A stretch of DNA of 64,000 nucleotides. Source: Candidatus Accumulibacter necessarius (lineage in GTDB: Bacteria > Pseudomonadota > Gammaproteobacteria > Burkholderiales > Rhodocyclaceae). Position 1 is the first letter of the stretch, and every line of letters begins with the position of its first letter. This document shows positions 46,409 through 58,296 of the stretch, piece by piece. The stretch covers positions 1-64,000 of the forward strand of contig JAFLDL010000008.1 in NCBI GenBank assembly GCA_017302435.1, read 5' to 3'. The translations under genes were made by a program, and so were the position numbers. The notes under the pieces are model-generated. The model was not told the origin of the DNA. It did no database searches and saw nothing but the letters and a program-made list of their open reading frames with translations.

Positions 46409-47018
46409 GTGCGGTCTGCTGCTGTTGGCGCTGGTGGGCCCTGCGTCGAGCCTTGCGGCCCCCTCGATCTTTTGCTGCAACAATGAAGCTGGCAGGCAGG
46501 TGTGTGGCGACGTCCTGCCGTCTGCCTGTTATGGCCGTGCCTACCGTGAGCTTGGTTATACCGGCCGGACGGCTAGGACCGTCGAGGCACCGCTGACTGG
46601 TGAGCAGCGAGTCCAGCGAGCAGCTGAAGAACAGCGGCGTAGCGAACAGGAAAGGCTGCTCAACGAGCAGCGGCGGAAAGATCAGGCGCTCCTCAATACC
46701 TATGGTAGTGAGAAGGATATCGAGATTATGCGTAGCCGTGCCGAGCGTGATCTTGCTACGGCAATCAAGGCGGCTGAAGAGAGAATTGCCGAAATCCGTA
46801 GACAGCGCAAGAAATTTGAGGATGAGGCGGAGTTTTACAAGAAGCGACAGTTACCGGCCGATGTGGCAAAAGGCTTGCGCGATGCCGATCAGGAGATCAG
46901 GGCCCAGGAGTCGGTGATCGAGTCCAAGAAAAAAGATCTGGAGGCCATTCGACTGAAATACGACGAGGACTTGCGTCGCTTTGTCGAGCTGTCGAAACGG
47001 CCACCCGCGCGGCCCTGA
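46386..47018 (+). CDS. Exported Cys-containing coiled-coil protein
   Basis: 210 residues, overlapping the pyrE end by 23 bp in another frame. Signal peptide ([24 protein letters not shown]), then a small Cys-rich module ([20 protein letters not shown]) reminiscent of DUF4124-type N-terminal domains, then a long charged helical region (about 70-205) with coiled-coil spacing and a stop after PPARP. Periplasmic; function unknown. Confidence 0.8.
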   Translation: MALRTAAKCGLLLLALVGPASSLAAPSIFCCNNEAGRQVCGDVLPSACYGRAYRELGYTGRTARTVEAPLTGEQRVQRAAEEQRRSEQERLLNEQRRKDQALLNTYGSEKDIEIMRSRAERDLATAIKAAEERIAEIRRQRKKFEDEAEFYKKRQLPADVAKGLRDADQEIRAQESVIESKKKDLEAIRLKYDEDLRRFVELSKRPPARP

Positions 47019-47073
47019 GAATGACCCTGTGATCTGCGCCAAGCCGGCGCCAGGGGAGCGACGCCTTGGTCTG

Positions 47074-48525
47074 TCAGGCGAGTTTCCGGCGCAGTAATTC
47101 GTTGACCTGCTGCGGGTTGGCCTTACCTCGCGTGGCCTTCATTGCCTGCCCGACCAGCGCGTTGAACGCCTTCTCCTTGCCCGCCCTGAACTCGGCTACC
47201 ATCGTCGCGTTGGTGGCCAACAGTTCATCGATCAGTCTTTCCAGCGATGCGTGGTCGGTAATCTGCTGCAGGCCCTGGCTGGCGATGATGTCGTCAGCCG
47301 AGCCTCCCTCACCGTTCCAGAGGGTATCAAAAACCTTCCTGGCCATATTGGTCGAGATTGTGCCGTCGGCTATGCGGGCAATCAGGCCGCCAAGCTGTTC
47401 TGCCGAGACAGGCGAATCGCCAATTTCTCGCTCTTCCTTGTTGAGCCGGGCAGCCAGGTCGACCATCACCCAGTTGGCACAGGCCTTGGCATTTGACCTG
47501 CCGGCAATGGCCACTGCCGCTTCGTAAAAGCCGGCCAGTTCGAGCGAGCTGGTCAGCACCTCTGCATCGTAAAGGGAAAGCCCGTAATCGACCATCAGAC
47601 GGTCGCGTTTGGCACCAGGCAACTCGGGCATCTGTGCACGAATCTGCTCAACCCATTGCCGATCAATGGCCAGGGGCAGAAGATCAGGATCGGGGAAATA
47701 GCGGTAATCGTGCGCATCCTCCTTTGAACGCATGGCGCGCGTTTCGCCGGTGACCGGATCAAACAGCACCGTCGCCTGTTCGATGCTGCCGCCATCTTCC
47801 AGCGTGGCGATCTGCCACTGTACCTCGTAGTCGATGGCCTGCTGCATGAAGCGGAACGAGTTCAGATTCTTGATCTCGCGCCGGGTGCCGAAGTGCGGCT
47901 GTCCAATCGGACGGACCGAGACGTTTGCATCACAGCGGAACGAGCCCTCCTGCATGTTGCCGTCGCAGATGCCGATCCAGCGCACCAGCGCGTGCAGGGC
48001 GCGGGCATAGGCGACGGCTTCTGCCGAAGAACGCATGTCGGGTTCGGTGACAATTTCCAGCAAGGGCGTTCCAGCACGATTGAGATCAATTCCTGACCGG
48101 CCCTGAAAGTGCTGACCCGCTCCCTCATGCAAGGACTTGCCGGCGTCCTCCTCGAGATGAGCGCGCGTCAGGTGGACGGTCTGGTCGGTGTCGCCAACCT
48201 GGATCACCAGCTTTCCGCCAAGCACGACCGGATGTTCGTACTGGCTGATTTGATAGCCTTTCGGCAGATCCGGGTAGAAATAGTTCTTGCGGGCAAAAAC
48301 CGATCGCGGTGCAATTTCCGCGCCGACCGCGAGGCCAAATCTGATTGCACACTCGACCGCACCCCTGTTGAGCACTGGCAGGACACCGGGCAGGGCAATG
48401 TCGACGGCGTTTGCCTGGAGGTTTGGGATAGCGCCAAAGGCGGTCGAGCTACCCGAGAAAATTTTGGCCTCGGTGGATAACTGTGCGTGAGTTTCGATGC
48501 CGATGACGACTTCCCATTGTTTCAT
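47074..48525 (-). CDS. gatB: Asp-tRNA(Asn)/Glu-tRNA(Gln) amidotransferase subunit B
   Basis: 483 residues. It binds misacylated tRNA and performs kinase and transamidation steps with GatA and GatC. N-terminus [24 protein letters not shown], the catalytic-domain block [17 protein letters not shown], and the C-terminal YqeY-like tail ([12 protein letters not shown]-type end, here [13 protein letters not shown]) are present. 104 bp downstream of gatA, same direction. The trio indicates that Gln- and/or Asn-tRNA is made by the indirect route. Confidence 0.97.
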   Translation of the reverse strand: MKQWEVVIGIETHAQLSTEAKIFSGSSTAFGAIPNLQANAVDIALPGVLPVLNRGAVECAIRFGLAVGAEIAPRSVFARKNYFYPDLPKGYQISQYEHPVVLGGKLVIQVGDTDQTVHLTRAHLEEDAGKSLHEGAGQHFQGRSGIDLNRAGTPLLEIVTEPDMRSSAEAVAYARALHALVRWIGICDGNMQEGSFRCDANVSVRPIGQPHFGTRREIKNLNSFRFMQQAIDYEVQWQIATLEDGGSIEQATVLFDPVTGETRAMRSKEDAHDYRYFPDPDLLPLAIDRQWVEQIRAQMPELPGAKRDRLMVDYGLSLYDAEVLTSSLELAGFYEAAVAIAGRSNAKACANWVMVDLAARLNKEEREIGDSPVSAEQLGGLIARIADGTISTNMARKVFDTLWNGEGGSADDIIASQGLQQITDHASLERLIDELLATNATMVAEFRAGKEKAFNALVGQAMKATRGKANPQQVNELLRRKLA

Positions 48526-48629
48526 AACTGCTTACTCACTCTTCAAGAACAGCGATCGTCAGCGACGCGCTTACGGGCATGGCCGGACAGGGGGGCCGGC
48601 AGCGGGATTCGCCGAGCGCGCTGGGCATT

Positions 48630-50099
48630 TCAATCAAAGGCCGCTGGACGCTGCAGATGCCAGGCGGTTGCCAGCTGGTAGCGGTGGGCGACGTTGAGCA
48701 GCCTGGCTTCGGTGAAATAATCGCCGATCAGTTGCAGGCCAGCCGGCAAGCCGCCGGCGAATCCGCAGGAGAGCGAAATACCCGGCAAACCAGCGAGGTT
48801 GACGGCAATCGTATAAATGTCGGATAGATACATCTGCACCGGATCGGACGCTTTCTCCCCGAGTTTGAAGGCGGTGCTCGGACTGGTCGGCCCGATGATC
48901 ACGTCACACTGCCGGAAGGCGGCGGCAAAATCATTGGCGATCAGGCGGCGGATGCGTTGCGCCTGGAGATAGTAGGCGTCGTAATAGCCGTGCGAGAGGA
49001 CGTAGGTGCCGATCAGGATGCGTCGCTTGACCTCGGCGCCGAAGCCTTGCGCCCGGCTCTTGCAGTACATGTCGGTGAGGTCGTGATAATCAGGGGCTCG
49101 ATAGCCGTAACGCACGCCGTCAAAGCGCGCCAGGTTGGAACTCGCCTCTGCCGGTGCGATGACGTAGTAAGCAGCGACCGACAGTCCCATGCTGGGCAGG
49201 CTGACGGCGACCGTTTCAGCGCCGAGTTGGCGATACTCGGCGACTGCCGCCTCGACCAGATGCATCACTTCGGGAGCACAGCCCTCGCCGAAAAACTCCT
49301 CCGGCAGGCCGATTTTCAATCCGGCCAGCGGCTTGGCGCCGGCAGCGGCATTGAGTTCGCGGCCATAGTCCTCGGCAGGGCGGTTGAGGCTGGTCGAATC
49401 GCGTTCATCGAAGCCGGCCATGCTGTTGAGCAGGAGCGCGCAGTCGGCTGCAGAGCGTCCCAGGGGGCCGGCCTGATCGAGTGACGAGGCAAAGGCGATC
49501 ATGCCGTAGCGGGAGATGACCCCGTAGGTCGGCTTCATTCCGGTCAGGTTGCACAGGGCTGCCGGCTGGCGGATCGAGCCACCGGTGTCGGTGCCGGTGG
49601 CTGCCGGTGCCAGGCGTGCCGCGACCGCCGCCGCCGAGCCACCGGAAGATCCGCCGGGAACGCGAGTGGTATCCCAGGGGTTGTGCACGGGGCCAAAGAA
49701 CGATGTTTCGTTCGATGAACCCATGGCGAACTCGTCCATGTTGGTCTTGCCGAGTACGACCGCACCGGCGGCGTGGAAGCGGGAAATCACGGCGGCATCG
49801 TAGGGGCTGACGAAGCTGCTCAGCATTTTCGATCCGCAGGTAGTCAGCCAGCCCCTGGCGCAAAAGATGTCCTTGTGCGCAATCGGGATGCCGGTCAGCG
49901 GCCCGCCTTCGCCCCTCGCCAGTCGTTCGTCGGCCGCCTGCGCCTGGCCAAGGCTGATGGCTGGGTCGACGGCGAGGTAGGCGTTGAGCCGCGGGTTGTA
50001 GCGGGCAATCCGGTCGAGATAGAGTTGTGTCAGCTCGACGCTCGAAATCTCCTTGCTTTTCAGCGACAGGGCAATGGCCTGGAGGCTGTGCTCAATCAT
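48630..50099 (-). CDS. gatA: Asp-tRNA(Asn)/Glu-tRNA(Gln) amidotransferase subunit A
   Basis: 489 residues. Amidase-signature enzyme that releases ammonia from glutamine for GatB. The Lys-cisSer-Ser triad is visible: Lys in IAHKDIFC, the cis-Ser and nucleophile in [13 protein letters not shown] and [12 protein letters not shown]. Overlaps gatC by 4 bp; gatB lies 104 bp downstream. Confidence 0.98.
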   Translation of the reverse strand: MIEHSLQAIALSLKSKEISSVELTQLYLDRIARYNPRLNAYLAVDPAISLGQAQAADERLARGEGGPLTGIPIAHKDIFCARGWLTTCGSKMLSSFVSPYDAAVISRFHAAGAVVLGKTNMDEFAMGSSNETSFFGPVHNPWDTTRVPGGSSGGSAAAVAARLAPAATGTDTGGSIRQPAALCNLTGMKPTYGVISRYGMIAFASSLDQAGPLGRSAADCALLLNSMAGFDERDSTSLNRPAEDYGRELNAAAGAKPLAGLKIGLPEEFFGEGCAPEVMHLVEAAVAEYRQLGAETVAVSLPSMGLSVAAYYVIAPAEASSNLARFDGVRYGYRAPDYHDLTDMYCKSRAQGFGAEVKRRILIGTYVLSHGYYDAYYLQAQRIRRLIANDFAAAFRQCDVIIGPTSPSTAFKLGEKASDPVQMYLSDIYTIAVNLAGLPGISLSCGFAGGLPAGLQLIGDYFTEARLLNVAHRYQLATAWHLQRPAAFD

Positions 50100-50392
50100 T
50101 CGATGACCTTCGGCACGAGGTAGAGTCCGGCCTCGGTTTCCGGCGCAATGGCCTGGAAGGCGGCTCGTTGAGCGAGCTGGTCGGACTCGGTCACGCGGTC
50201 AGCACGCAGGCGCTGTGCCAGATCCTGGGCGTGCGCCATTGGTTCGATGCCCAGCGTGTCGACGGCCTGCATCTCTTCGATCAGGGCAAAAATCTCGTTC
50301 AGGTGGCCGAGCGTGCTAGCCGCCTCGGCGTCGCTGATTTCGATTCGGGCGAGGTGGGCGACGCGGTGGACCTGTTCTAGGGTAAGCGACAT
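50096..50392 (-). CDS. gatC: Asp-tRNA(Asn)/Glu-tRNA(Gln) amidotransferase subunit C
   Basis: 98 residues, a small helical subunit that stabilises GatA-GatB. Opening [20 protein letters not shown] and the end LYLVPKVIE are standard. First gene of gatCAB, divergent from mreB across 103 bp. Confidence 0.95.
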   Translation of the reverse strand: MSLTLEQVHRVAHLARIEISDAEAASTLGHLNEIFALIEEMQAVDTLGIEPMAHAQDLAQRLRADRVTESDQLAQRAAFQAIAPETEAGLYLVPKVIE

Positions 50393-50414
50393 GGTTACGA
50401 AATCACTAAGATGT

Positions 50415-50443
50415 TAAACGAGGTAGCCATATAAGGTATCATA
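50415..50443 (+). promoter_or_regulatory. Putative sigma70 promoter for the mre operon
   Basis: TTAAAC (50415-50420), 17-bp spacer, TATCAT (50438-50443), 52 bp before the mreB ATG in the 103-bp gap divergent from gatC. A second AT-rich hexamer (TATAAG at 50431-50436) overlaps it. Confidence 0.45.
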
Positions 50444-50444
50444 A

Positions 50445-51539
<1,095 letters not shown>

Positions 51540-51587
51540 CGCGGAGCGGCGTGATCGCCGCGCGTCGCCAATTGCCAGGACCGATTG

Positions 51588-52520
51588 ATGGATCACCAGC
51601 CGCCACCGTTTTTCAAACGCGGGCCGGCACCTCTGGCGCTGCTGTCGTTCTACGTGACGCTGTCGGTTGCCTTGCTGGTCGTCGATGCGCGTCTGCAGAC
51701 GCTTGAGGTGTTGCGCCAGGCGTTGTCGTTGTTCACCCATCCGGTGCAGCAATTTGCCCATCTCCCGGCGCAGCTTCTGGACAACGCCACAGGCTATTTC
51801 GTGAGCTTGTCGCGTCTGCAGGATGAAAACGTCCAGCTGAAGCGCGCCCGTCTGGAAAACGTGACCACCCTGCTGCGTACCCAGCAGCTCGAGGTAGAGA
51901 ACGAGCGCCTGCGCAAGCTGCTAGCGGTCAAGGAACGGCAGCAGGCAAGCGGGCAGCTGGCACAGATTCTCTATGCGGCCCGCGATCCCTACTCGCGGCG
52001 GATCGTGATCGATAAGGGGCAGCAGGACAAGGTCGTCGCCGGCCAGCCGATCATTGACGATGCCGGGGTGGTCGGTCAGGTGACGCGGGTTTTTCCCTTT
52101 GTCGCCGAAGTGACCCTGATCACCGACAAGGAACAGGCCGTTCCGGTACAGATTGTGCGGACCGGCCAGCGCTCGGTAGTTTTCGGTCTGGGCAACGGGC
52201 AACTCGAGCTGCGCTTTCTGCCGGCCAACGCCGACGTCCAGAATGGCGACGTGCTGGTCACCTCAGGTCTGGACGGCATCTTTCTGCCGGGTTTTCCGGT
52301 CGCCAAGGTGGTGCACATCGAACGTGATACCTCGTACTCGTTTGCCAGGATCTTCTGCATGCCGCTGGCTGGCGTCGAGAACTTCAGCGAGGTCATGGTT
52401 CTCGACCCGCGTCCGGCAGTCGCCCTACCGGCGCAATTGGCCAGTGAGGCGGCAGGGCGGGAGGCGAAGCCGCCAGTGCGAGCCGGGCAGGCCAGAAAGA
52501 AGCGTCTCAGGAAGGACTGA
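51588..52520 (+). CDS. mreC: Rod-shape determining protein MreC
   Basis: 310 residues from the ATG at 51588. Cytoplasmic tail, one membrane helix (LALLSFYVTLSVALLVVDARL), a coiled coil (about 70-110) and the two-barrel periplasmic domain (about 125-275, DPYSRRIVIDKGQQDKV ... DVLVTSGLDGIFLPGFPV). It connects MreB to PBP2. A basic C-terminal tail (RKKRLRKD) follows. Confidence 0.96.
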   Translation: MDHQPPPFFKRGPAPLALLSFYVTLSVALLVVDARLQTLEVLRQALSLFTHPVQQFAHLPAQLLDNATGYFVSLSRLQDENVQLKRARLENVTTLLRTQQLEVENERLRKLLAVKERQQASGQLAQILYAARDPYSRRIVIDKGQQDKVVAGQPIIDDAGVVGQVTRVFPFVAEVTLITDKEQAVPVQIVRTGQRSVVFGLGNGQLELRFLPANADVQNGDVLVTSGLDGIFLPGFPVAKVVHIERDTSYSFARIFCMPLAGVENFSEVMVLDPRPAVALPAQLASEAAGREAKPPVRAGQARKKRLRKD

Positions 52521-52525
52521 AGCAG

Positions 52526-53047
52526 ATGCAGACAAGCTACTCATCATCGCGCATTCTGTTGCCGGTTCGGCCGTGGTTCATCGGCTTGAGCCTGACGGTG
52601 GCGTTGCTGCTGAACTTCCTTCCTACTGCTGCCTGGCCCGGCGTGCCTGACTGGCTGGCGCTGGTGATCGTTTTCTGGAGCGTGCACGAGCCGCGCCGTG
52701 TTGGCATGGGGCTGGCGTTTCTGTTTGGCGTGGCGATGGACGTCGCCGATGCCAGTCTGCTCGGACAGCACGCGCTCGCCTATGTGCTGGTGGCCTACGG
52801 TGCTTCGTCGCTCTCACGGCGGATACTCTGGTTTCCGCTCGCACAGCAGGCGTTGCAGGTCTTCCCGCTGCTCTTGCTGGTGCAGTTGGTGCAATTCAGC
52901 GTGCGCAGCATGGCCGGTGCCGATTTCCCCGGTCTTGCCTACTTTGTCGGGCCGTGTCTGGCCACCCTGCTGTGGCCCGTGCTGACTTTCGTCCTCCTGC
53001 TGCCGCAGCATCAGCCGGTAGACCGTGATGCCAACCGGCCGCTCTGA
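52526..53047 (+). CDS. mreD: Rod-shape determining protein MreD
   Basis: 173 residues with five hydrophobic helices; GMGLAFLFGVAMDVADASLLGQHALAY is the MreD signature. Inner-membrane partner of MreC. It starts 6 bp after mreC. Confidence 0.94.
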   Translation: MQTSYSSSRILLPVRPWFIGLSLTVALLLNFLPTAAWPGVPDWLALVIVFWSVHEPRRVGMGLAFLFGVAMDVADASLLGQHALAYVLVAYGASSLSRRILWFPLAQQALQVFPLLLLVQLVQFSVRSMAGADFPGLAYFVGPCLATLLWPVLTFVLLLPQHQPVDRDANRPL

Positions 53048-53125
53048 GCCCGTGCGCAAGACTGCCTGGCGCTTGGTTCGGCGCACTCCCCCCATTTCGC
53101 GGGTCTTGGGCCGCGCGTCACCGAC

Positions 53126-55045
53126 GTGGGTCGCCGTCGAGAGGTTGCCTTGCTTGCTCGCCAGTCACCACTGAATAGCGCCGATCGCGAGCTTGATCGC
53201 TTCCGCTTCCGCGTCGCTCTGGCGGGGATCGTGGTGGTGGTGGCTCTTGCCCTGCTGATTGCCCGCCTTGTCCATCTGCAGGTGGTTCAGCATGACTACT
53301 ACACCACCCGTGCCGAGGACAACCGCATCTCGCTGGTGCCGATTGTTCCCAATCGCGGGGTGATCGTTGATCGTCACGGTACCGTCCTGGCGCGCAACTA
53401 CTCGGCATTCACGCTTGAAATCACGCCGTCCAAGGTTGATGACCTCGACGCAACGATCGAAGGATTGGGCAAGTTGATCGAAGTGCTGCCCAAGGACCGC
53501 AAGCGTTTCCGCAAACTGCTCGAGGAGAGCAAGACCTTCGAAAGCCTGCCGATTCGTACCCGGTTGACCGAGGAGGAAGTTGCGAGGTTTGCTGCCAACC
53601 GTTATCTCTTTCCTGGCGTTGAAGTCAAGGCGCGCCTGTTCCGGCAGTATCCGCTGGGTCCGATCGCATCACATGCCATTGGCTACATCAATCGCATCAA
53701 CAAGCGCGACCTCGAGTTGATCGAGGAGAGCGAAAAGGGCGCCAACTACAAGGGTACCGACCACATCGGCAAGACCGGGATAGAGCAGAAGTACGAATTT
53801 CAGTTGCATGGCGAAACCGGCTACGAACAGGTCGAAATCGACGCTGGCGGCAGGGCGGTGCGCAATCTGTCGCGTACCGCACCGGTCCAGGGGAACAACC
53901 TGACGCTGACGCTCGACGCCCGATTGCAGGAAATGGCCGAAAAGGCTTTCGGCGACCGCCGTGGCGCATTGGTGGCGATCGAGCCGTCGACCGGTGGCAT
54001 CCTCGCGCTGGTCTCGACGCCCACTTTTGACCCGAATCTGTTTGTCGACGGGATTCGCACCGATGACTGGGATCTGCTCAACAACTCGCCCGACAAGCCG
54101 CTGCTCAACCGGGCACTGAACGGCGCCTATCCTCCGGGTTCAACCTTCAAGCCATTCATGGCCCTGGCGGCGCTGGAAACCGGCAAGCGCACGCCGGGAC
54201 AGGCCATTTCGGATCCCGGTTTTTTCAACTTTGGCGGGCACCAGTTCCGGGATGACAAGAAGGGCGGTCACGGCATCGTCGACATGCACAAGTCGATCGT
54301 TCATTCGTGCGACACCTATTACTACATTCTGGCCAACGACATGGGCATTGAGAGTATCGCCCGCTTCATGGGTCAGCTGGGTCTTGGTCAGCGCACCGGG
54401 GTAGACATCGAAGGCGAGTCGGAAGGCGTGCTGCCGTCGCCGGAGTGGAAGAAGCGTCGCTTCAGGCGGCCGGAGCAGCAGAAGTGGTTTGCCGGTGAGA
54501 CGATCTCGATCGGCATCGGCCAGGGTTACAATTCCTACACGCCGATCCAGTTGGCACAGGCGACAGCTACCGTCGCCAACAATGGGGTCATGTACCGCCC
54601 GCACCTGGTCAAGTACATTACCGATAGCCGCACCGGCGAGCGGACCATGGTCGAGCCCGAGCCGCTGCGTGTGCTGCCATGGAAGCGGCAGAATGTCGAG
54701 GTGATCAAGCGGGCAATGGTCGGGGTCAACACCCATGGCACTGGCGCACGCGCTTTTGCCGGTGCCGCCTATACCTCGGGCGGCAAGACCGGAACGGCCC
54801 AGGTCTTCAGCCTGAAAGGGGCAGAATACAAGGCCTCGAGGGTGAAGAAGGAGTTGCGCGACCATGCCCTGTTCATTGCCTTTGCCCCGGCCGACGAGCC
54901 GAAGATCGCCCTCGCCGTGCTGGTCGAAAACGGTGGTTTCGGCGCCCAGTCGGCGGCGCCGATCGCACGCATGGTTTTCGATTATTATCTGCTTGGCAAG
55001 CTGCCAAAGGGGGCAGCCGTGGAAGATGATGTGGAGGAAGACTAG
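53126..55045 (+). CDS. mrdA: Penicillin-binding protein 2 (peptidoglycan transpeptidase)
   Basis: 639 residues from a GTG at 53126; later in-frame starts are possible because the first 25 residues are not conserved. One membrane anchor (VALAGIVVVVALALLIARLV), a dimerisation/pedestal domain (IVPNRGVIVDRHG), and the transpeptidase with SxxK in PPGSTFKPF, SxN-equivalent SCD in VHSCDTYYY, and KTG in SGGKTGTAQ. It cross-links wall in the elongasome with RodA. It runs to 3 bp before rodA. Confidence 0.97.
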   Translation: MGRRREVALLARQSPLNSADRELDRFRFRVALAGIVVVVALALLIARLVHLQVVQHDYYTTRAEDNRISLVPIVPNRGVIVDRHGTVLARNYSAFTLEITPSKVDDLDATIEGLGKLIEVLPKDRKRFRKLLEESKTFESLPIRTRLTEEEVARFAANRYLFPGVEVKARLFRQYPLGPIASHAIGYINRINKRDLELIEESEKGANYKGTDHIGKTGIEQKYEFQLHGETGYEQVEIDAGGRAVRNLSRTAPVQGNNLTLTLDARLQEMAEKAFGDRRGALVAIEPSTGGILALVSTPTFDPNLFVDGIRTDDWDLLNNSPDKPLLNRALNGAYPPGSTFKPFMALAALETGKRTPGQAISDPGFFNFGGHQFRDDKKGGHGIVDMHKSIVHSCDTYYYILANDMGIESIARFMGQLGLGQRTGVDIEGESEGVLPSPEWKKRRFRRPEQQKWFAGETISIGIGQGYNSYTPIQLAQATATVANNGVMYRPHLVKYITDSRTGERTMVEPEPLRVLPWKRQNVEVIKRAMVGVNTHGTGARAFAGAAYTSGGKTGTAQVFSLKGAEYKASRVKKELRDHALFIAFAPADEPKIALAVLVENGGFGAQSAAPIARMVFDYYLLGKLPKGAAVEDDVEED

Positions 55046-55048
55046 CTG

Positions 55049-56155
55049 ATGCTGCAGCAGTTTCTGCACGGTGTATGGCGGCGTCTGGTGGAACGTGTTG
55101 ATGGGCCACTGCTGATGTTTGCGAGTTTGATCATGGCGGCTGGCCTGGCGACCGTCTACAGCGCCACCTATGACACCAATGATCGTCTGCTGGCGCAGAC
55201 CCTGAATATGGCGGTCGGGCTTTGCGTGATGTGGACCGTAGCGCAGTTGCCACCGCAGAAGCTGATGCGTTTCGCTGTCCCCCTCTACGTCCTCGGCGTG
55301 CTCCTGTTGATTCTGGTGTTTTTCTTCGGGATCAAGGTCAACGGCGCCAGACGCTGGTTGTCACTCGGTTTTACCCGCATTCAGCCCTCAGAACTGTTGA
55401 AGATCGCCGTTCCTCTGACCCTGGCCTGGTACTTCCACAAGCACGAAGCTGGCCTCAAAGTTCGTCACTACGTGGTCGCCTGTCTGCTGCTGCTGGTACC
55501 TTTTGCGCTGATCGCCAAACAGCCAGACCTGGGAACCGCCATTCTCGTCGGCGCTGCAGGGTTCTACGTGCTTTTCTTTGCCGGTCTGCCCTGGAAGGTG
55601 ATCGTTGGCCTCTTTGCCGCTGCGGCCGGCGCTGCGCCTTTTGTCTGGACCATGCTGCACGATTACCAACGCAAACGCATCCTGACTCTGATCGACCCGA
55701 CGAGCGATCCGCTTGGTGCGGGATACCACATCATCCAGGCGACCATTGCCATCGGCTCCGGCGGCACCTTCGGCAAGGGCTGGCTGGCTGGTACGCAGAC
55801 CCACCTGGAGTTCATTCCCGAACGCCACACCGACTTCATCTTCGCCGTCTTCGCCGAGGAGAGAGGCTTGATCGGCAACGCGATTCTGCTACTGCTCTAC
55901 CTGCTCCTGATTGTGCGGGGGCTGATGATTGCCACCAACGCCTCGACGCTCTTCGCCCGCTTGATGGCGGGCTCGATCACCTTGAGCCTGTTCACCTATG
56001 TCTTCGTAAATATTGGCATGGTCAGCGGGATCTTGCCGGTGGTCGGCGTACCCCTGCCGTTCATGAGTTATGGGGGGACGGCGCTGGTGACCTTGTCGGT
56101 CGGCATCGGCATCCTGATGAGTATCCAGACGCACCGGATGCTGATCGTCAAATGA
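55049..56155 (+). CDS. rodA: Rod-shape SEDS glycosyltransferase RodA
   Basis: 368 residues, about ten membrane helices. SEDS polymerase that makes glycan strands with PBP2. Conserved VNGARRWLSLGFTRIQPSELLKI and the catalytic-loop Asp/Glu region (FIPERHTDFIFAVFAEERGLIG), with the end PLPFMSYGGTALVTL. The stop overlaps the next ATG (ATGA). Confidence 0.98.
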   Translation: MLQQFLHGVWRRLVERVDGPLLMFASLIMAAGLATVYSATYDTNDRLLAQTLNMAVGLCVMWTVAQLPPQKLMRFAVPLYVLGVLLLILVFFFGIKVNGARRWLSLGFTRIQPSELLKIAVPLTLAWYFHKHEAGLKVRHYVVACLLLLVPFALIAKQPDLGTAILVGAAGFYVLFFAGLPWKVIVGLFAAAAGAAPFVWTMLHDYQRKRILTLIDPTSDPLGAGYHIIQATIAIGSGGTFGKGWLAGTQTHLEFIPERHTDFIFAVFAEERGLIGNAILLLLYLLLIVRGLMIATNASTLFARLMAGSITLSLFTYVFVNIGMVSGILPVVGVPLPFMSYGGTALVTLSVGIGILMSIQTHRMLIVK

Positions 56156-57231
56156 TGACCCGCGCCGAATCGAAATGGGCCCGCATGCCGCCACCGCGCC
56201 TGTGCCTGCTGGTCCTGCCGGCGCTGCTCGTCGCCTGCGGAGGGCAGCCGTCGAGGCTGCCGGAGGCCACTGCCCGTAGTGCCGAGCCGGCAAAGACGTC
56301 GGGCAAGACGGCCAGGAAGTCGTCGGTTGTGCAGAAGCGGGGGGGGGCCTATTACAAGGACGATGGCCCGGGCGACGAGATACCAGACAATCTCGATGAT
56401 ATTCCCGACGCGCAGCCGCGACTCGAACCACTGCATCGCTTTGCCAATCGGCCTTATGTCGTCCTGGGCAAGGCCTATGAGCCTCACGCCAGCCTCAGAC
56501 CCCATCAGGAGCGTGGTGTGGCGAGCTGGTACGGCAAGAAGTTTCACGGGCAGAAGACCTCGATCGGTGAGCCCTATGACATGTTCTCGATGACTGCTGC
56601 CCACCCGACGCTCGCCATTCCCTCCTACGTCCGGGTGACCAGTGTAGGCAACGGCAAGTCCGTCGTCGTGCGCGTGACCGATCGCGGTCCCTTCCACGCC
56701 GATCGCGTCATCGACCTCTCCTACGCGGCGGCTCACCGCCTGGGCTACGTGGACAACGGCAGCACTCTGGTTGAGGTCGAATCGATTCTACCCGAGGGCG
56801 CGACGACGATGAGCTACGCGCAGGTGATGCCTGCGCCACGCCCCGCGCGCCTGGTCGGCGCCACGGCGGAGCGCGACGAAATTGAACTGCTGGCAGCAAA
56901 GCTCGGGCTGAACACCGGTTCGGCACCATCACTGGTCGCGGAAGCGACGCTGCCAGCGTCACCACGCATCGCCTCGACAAGCTCGACCGTAGCCAGCGGT
57001 GGCGGTGTTTTCCTGCAGTTGGGCGCTTTTGCCAGTGCCGATAACGCCGAAACGCTGCGTTCACACCTGCAGCGCGAACTGGACTGGCTCAACGAGGGAA
57101 TCCAGATTGCTGCTGGTGGCGGCATGCACCGCGTCCATCTTGGCCCCTATCCGAACCGTGCCGATGCCGAGAAGGTGGCCGAGAGGATTCGTCTGGCCTT
57201 GGGGTACAAACCCACTTTCGTGGCCCGCTGA
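56152..57231 (+). CDS. rlpA: Septal-ring lytic transglycosylase-like lipoprotein RlpA
   Basis: 359 residues from the ATG at 56152, overlapping the rodA stop by 4 bp. Lipoprotein signal with lipobox LVAC (RLCLLVLPALLVACGG). The double-psi beta-barrel RlpA domain (about 115-210) starts GVASWYGKKFHGQKTSIGE and includes the catalytic-type Asp in VRVTDRGPF. A C-terminal SPOR domain (about 283-357, GGVFLQLGAFASADNAETL) binds denuded glycans. It cuts peptide-free glycan strands in homologues. Last gene of the rod operon. Confidence 0.95.
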   Translation: MMTRAESKWARMPPPRLCLLVLPALLVACGGQPSRLPEATARSAEPAKTSGKTARKSSVVQKRGGAYYKDDGPGDEIPDNLDDIPDAQPRLEPLHRFANRPYVVLGKAYEPHASLRPHQERGVASWYGKKFHGQKTSIGEPYDMFSMTAAHPTLAIPSYVRVTSVGNGKSVVVRVTDRGPFHADRVIDLSYAAAHRLGYVDNGSTLVEVESILPEGATTMSYAQVMPAPRPARLVGATAERDEIELLAAKLGLNTGSAPSLVAEATLPASPRIASTSSTVASGGGVFLQLGAFASADNAETLRSHLQRELDWLNEGIQIAAGGGMHRVHLGPYPNRADAEKVAERIRLALGYKPTFVAR

Positions 57232-57312
57232 TCAGGCTTGAGCGCGACCGCAGCCGGGTCCGTGCCAAGAGCGAACCGTGCCTGGCCGGTACTGAGCCCT
57301 TGACCGCAGGCT

Positions 57313-58296
57313 TCAGGGGTTCGGGCATTCCCGGATCACCGGGTCTCCCCGCCGGCCGCACGGGGTCGCGATGCCGGCATGGGGATGGGGAGTGCCGTCG
57401 TCGTCGATCTCAGCAGCCAGCGTATCCCAGGCCAACAGGCCACGCTTGTCGAGGGTCAGGCGCAGCAGCCAGCCGCTGCGGCCGGCGGCGTAGTCAAAGC
57501 CGTCGAAGACAAAGTTGCCCAGGCTATAGACGATCAGCTTTCCCTGATGATACTCGACGCCCTGCGTCACATGCGGATGCCCGCCGACTACCAGATCGGC
57601 GCCGGCGTCGATCATCAATCGGGCCAGCTGTCGTTGGCGCTCGCTCGGCTGCAGCTCGCGCTCCCAGCCCCAGTGCATGAACGGAATCACCAGGTCGGCT
57701 CCGGCCGTCCGCGCCGCGCGGATGTCGGCAACGACCTGACTGTCCTCGCTCCAGGCGATCCCTGCCCATTCGGCGCCGGCTTCGAAAGAGCGCGGCTTGA
57801 ACTCGTTGTACGCTAGTACGGCAATGAGCAGGCCGCCGCGTGCTATCCATAGCGGGCGATGCGCCTCGGCAAGCTGGCGCCCGCCGCCAAAGGTGGCAAT
57901 TCCCTGGTCGGCGAGCAGGCCGAGCGTTTCGAGGAACGCAGCCTGGCCATGATCACCGGAATGATTGTTGGCCACACCGAGCGCATCGAATTTGCCGACC
58001 AGCAGCGGCACTACGCGCGGGTGTGCCCGGAAGCTGACGATCTTGTTCTGCAGAGGCTCACCCACGGTCGCGATCGGGCATTCGAGGTTGCCGATGGTGT
58101 AGTCGGCACCCTTCAGCAGGCTTGCAAAGGAGGCGAGTGGATCACCACCGCGGCTGATCAGCCGGCCGGGGCCGTCGTCGAGCATGATGTCGCCGACGAA
58201 GATCAGGCGTACCGGGTCGGCCAGCGCGTGGGCGGCGAGTGCCAGGCCGAGAGCCGTAGCTAGCAAGAGCCACTGGCGCTTCCACTTCCACTTCAT
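57313..58296 (-). CDS. CapA/PgsA-type metallophosphoesterase, exported
   Basis: 327 residues from the ATG at 58296 (MKWKWKRQWLL), chosen because it overlaps the upstream stop by 4 bp. Signal peptide ending AAHALA. The CapA fold is marked by VGDIMLD, NLECPI, ANNHSGDHG, and GGHPHVTQGVE with its metal-binding His residues. Homologues take part in polyglutamate capsule export in Bacillus, but in proteobacteria the role is unknown. No capsule genes are near. Confidence 0.88.
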   Translation of the reverse strand: MKWKWKRQWLLLATALGLALAAHALADPVRLIFVGDIMLDDGPGRLISRGGDPLASFASLLKGADYTIGNLECPIATVGEPLQNKIVSFRAHPRVVPLLVGKFDALGVANNHSGDHGQAAFLETLGLLADQGIATFGGGRQLAEAHRPLWIARGGLLIAVLAYNEFKPRSFEAGAEWAGIAWSEDSQVVADIRAARTAGADLVIPFMHWGWERELQPSERQRQLARLMIDAGADLVVGGHPHVTQGVEYHQGKLIVYSLGNFVFDGFDYAAGRSGWLLRLTLDKRGLLAWDTLAAEIDDDGTPHPHAGIATPCGRRGDPVIRECPNP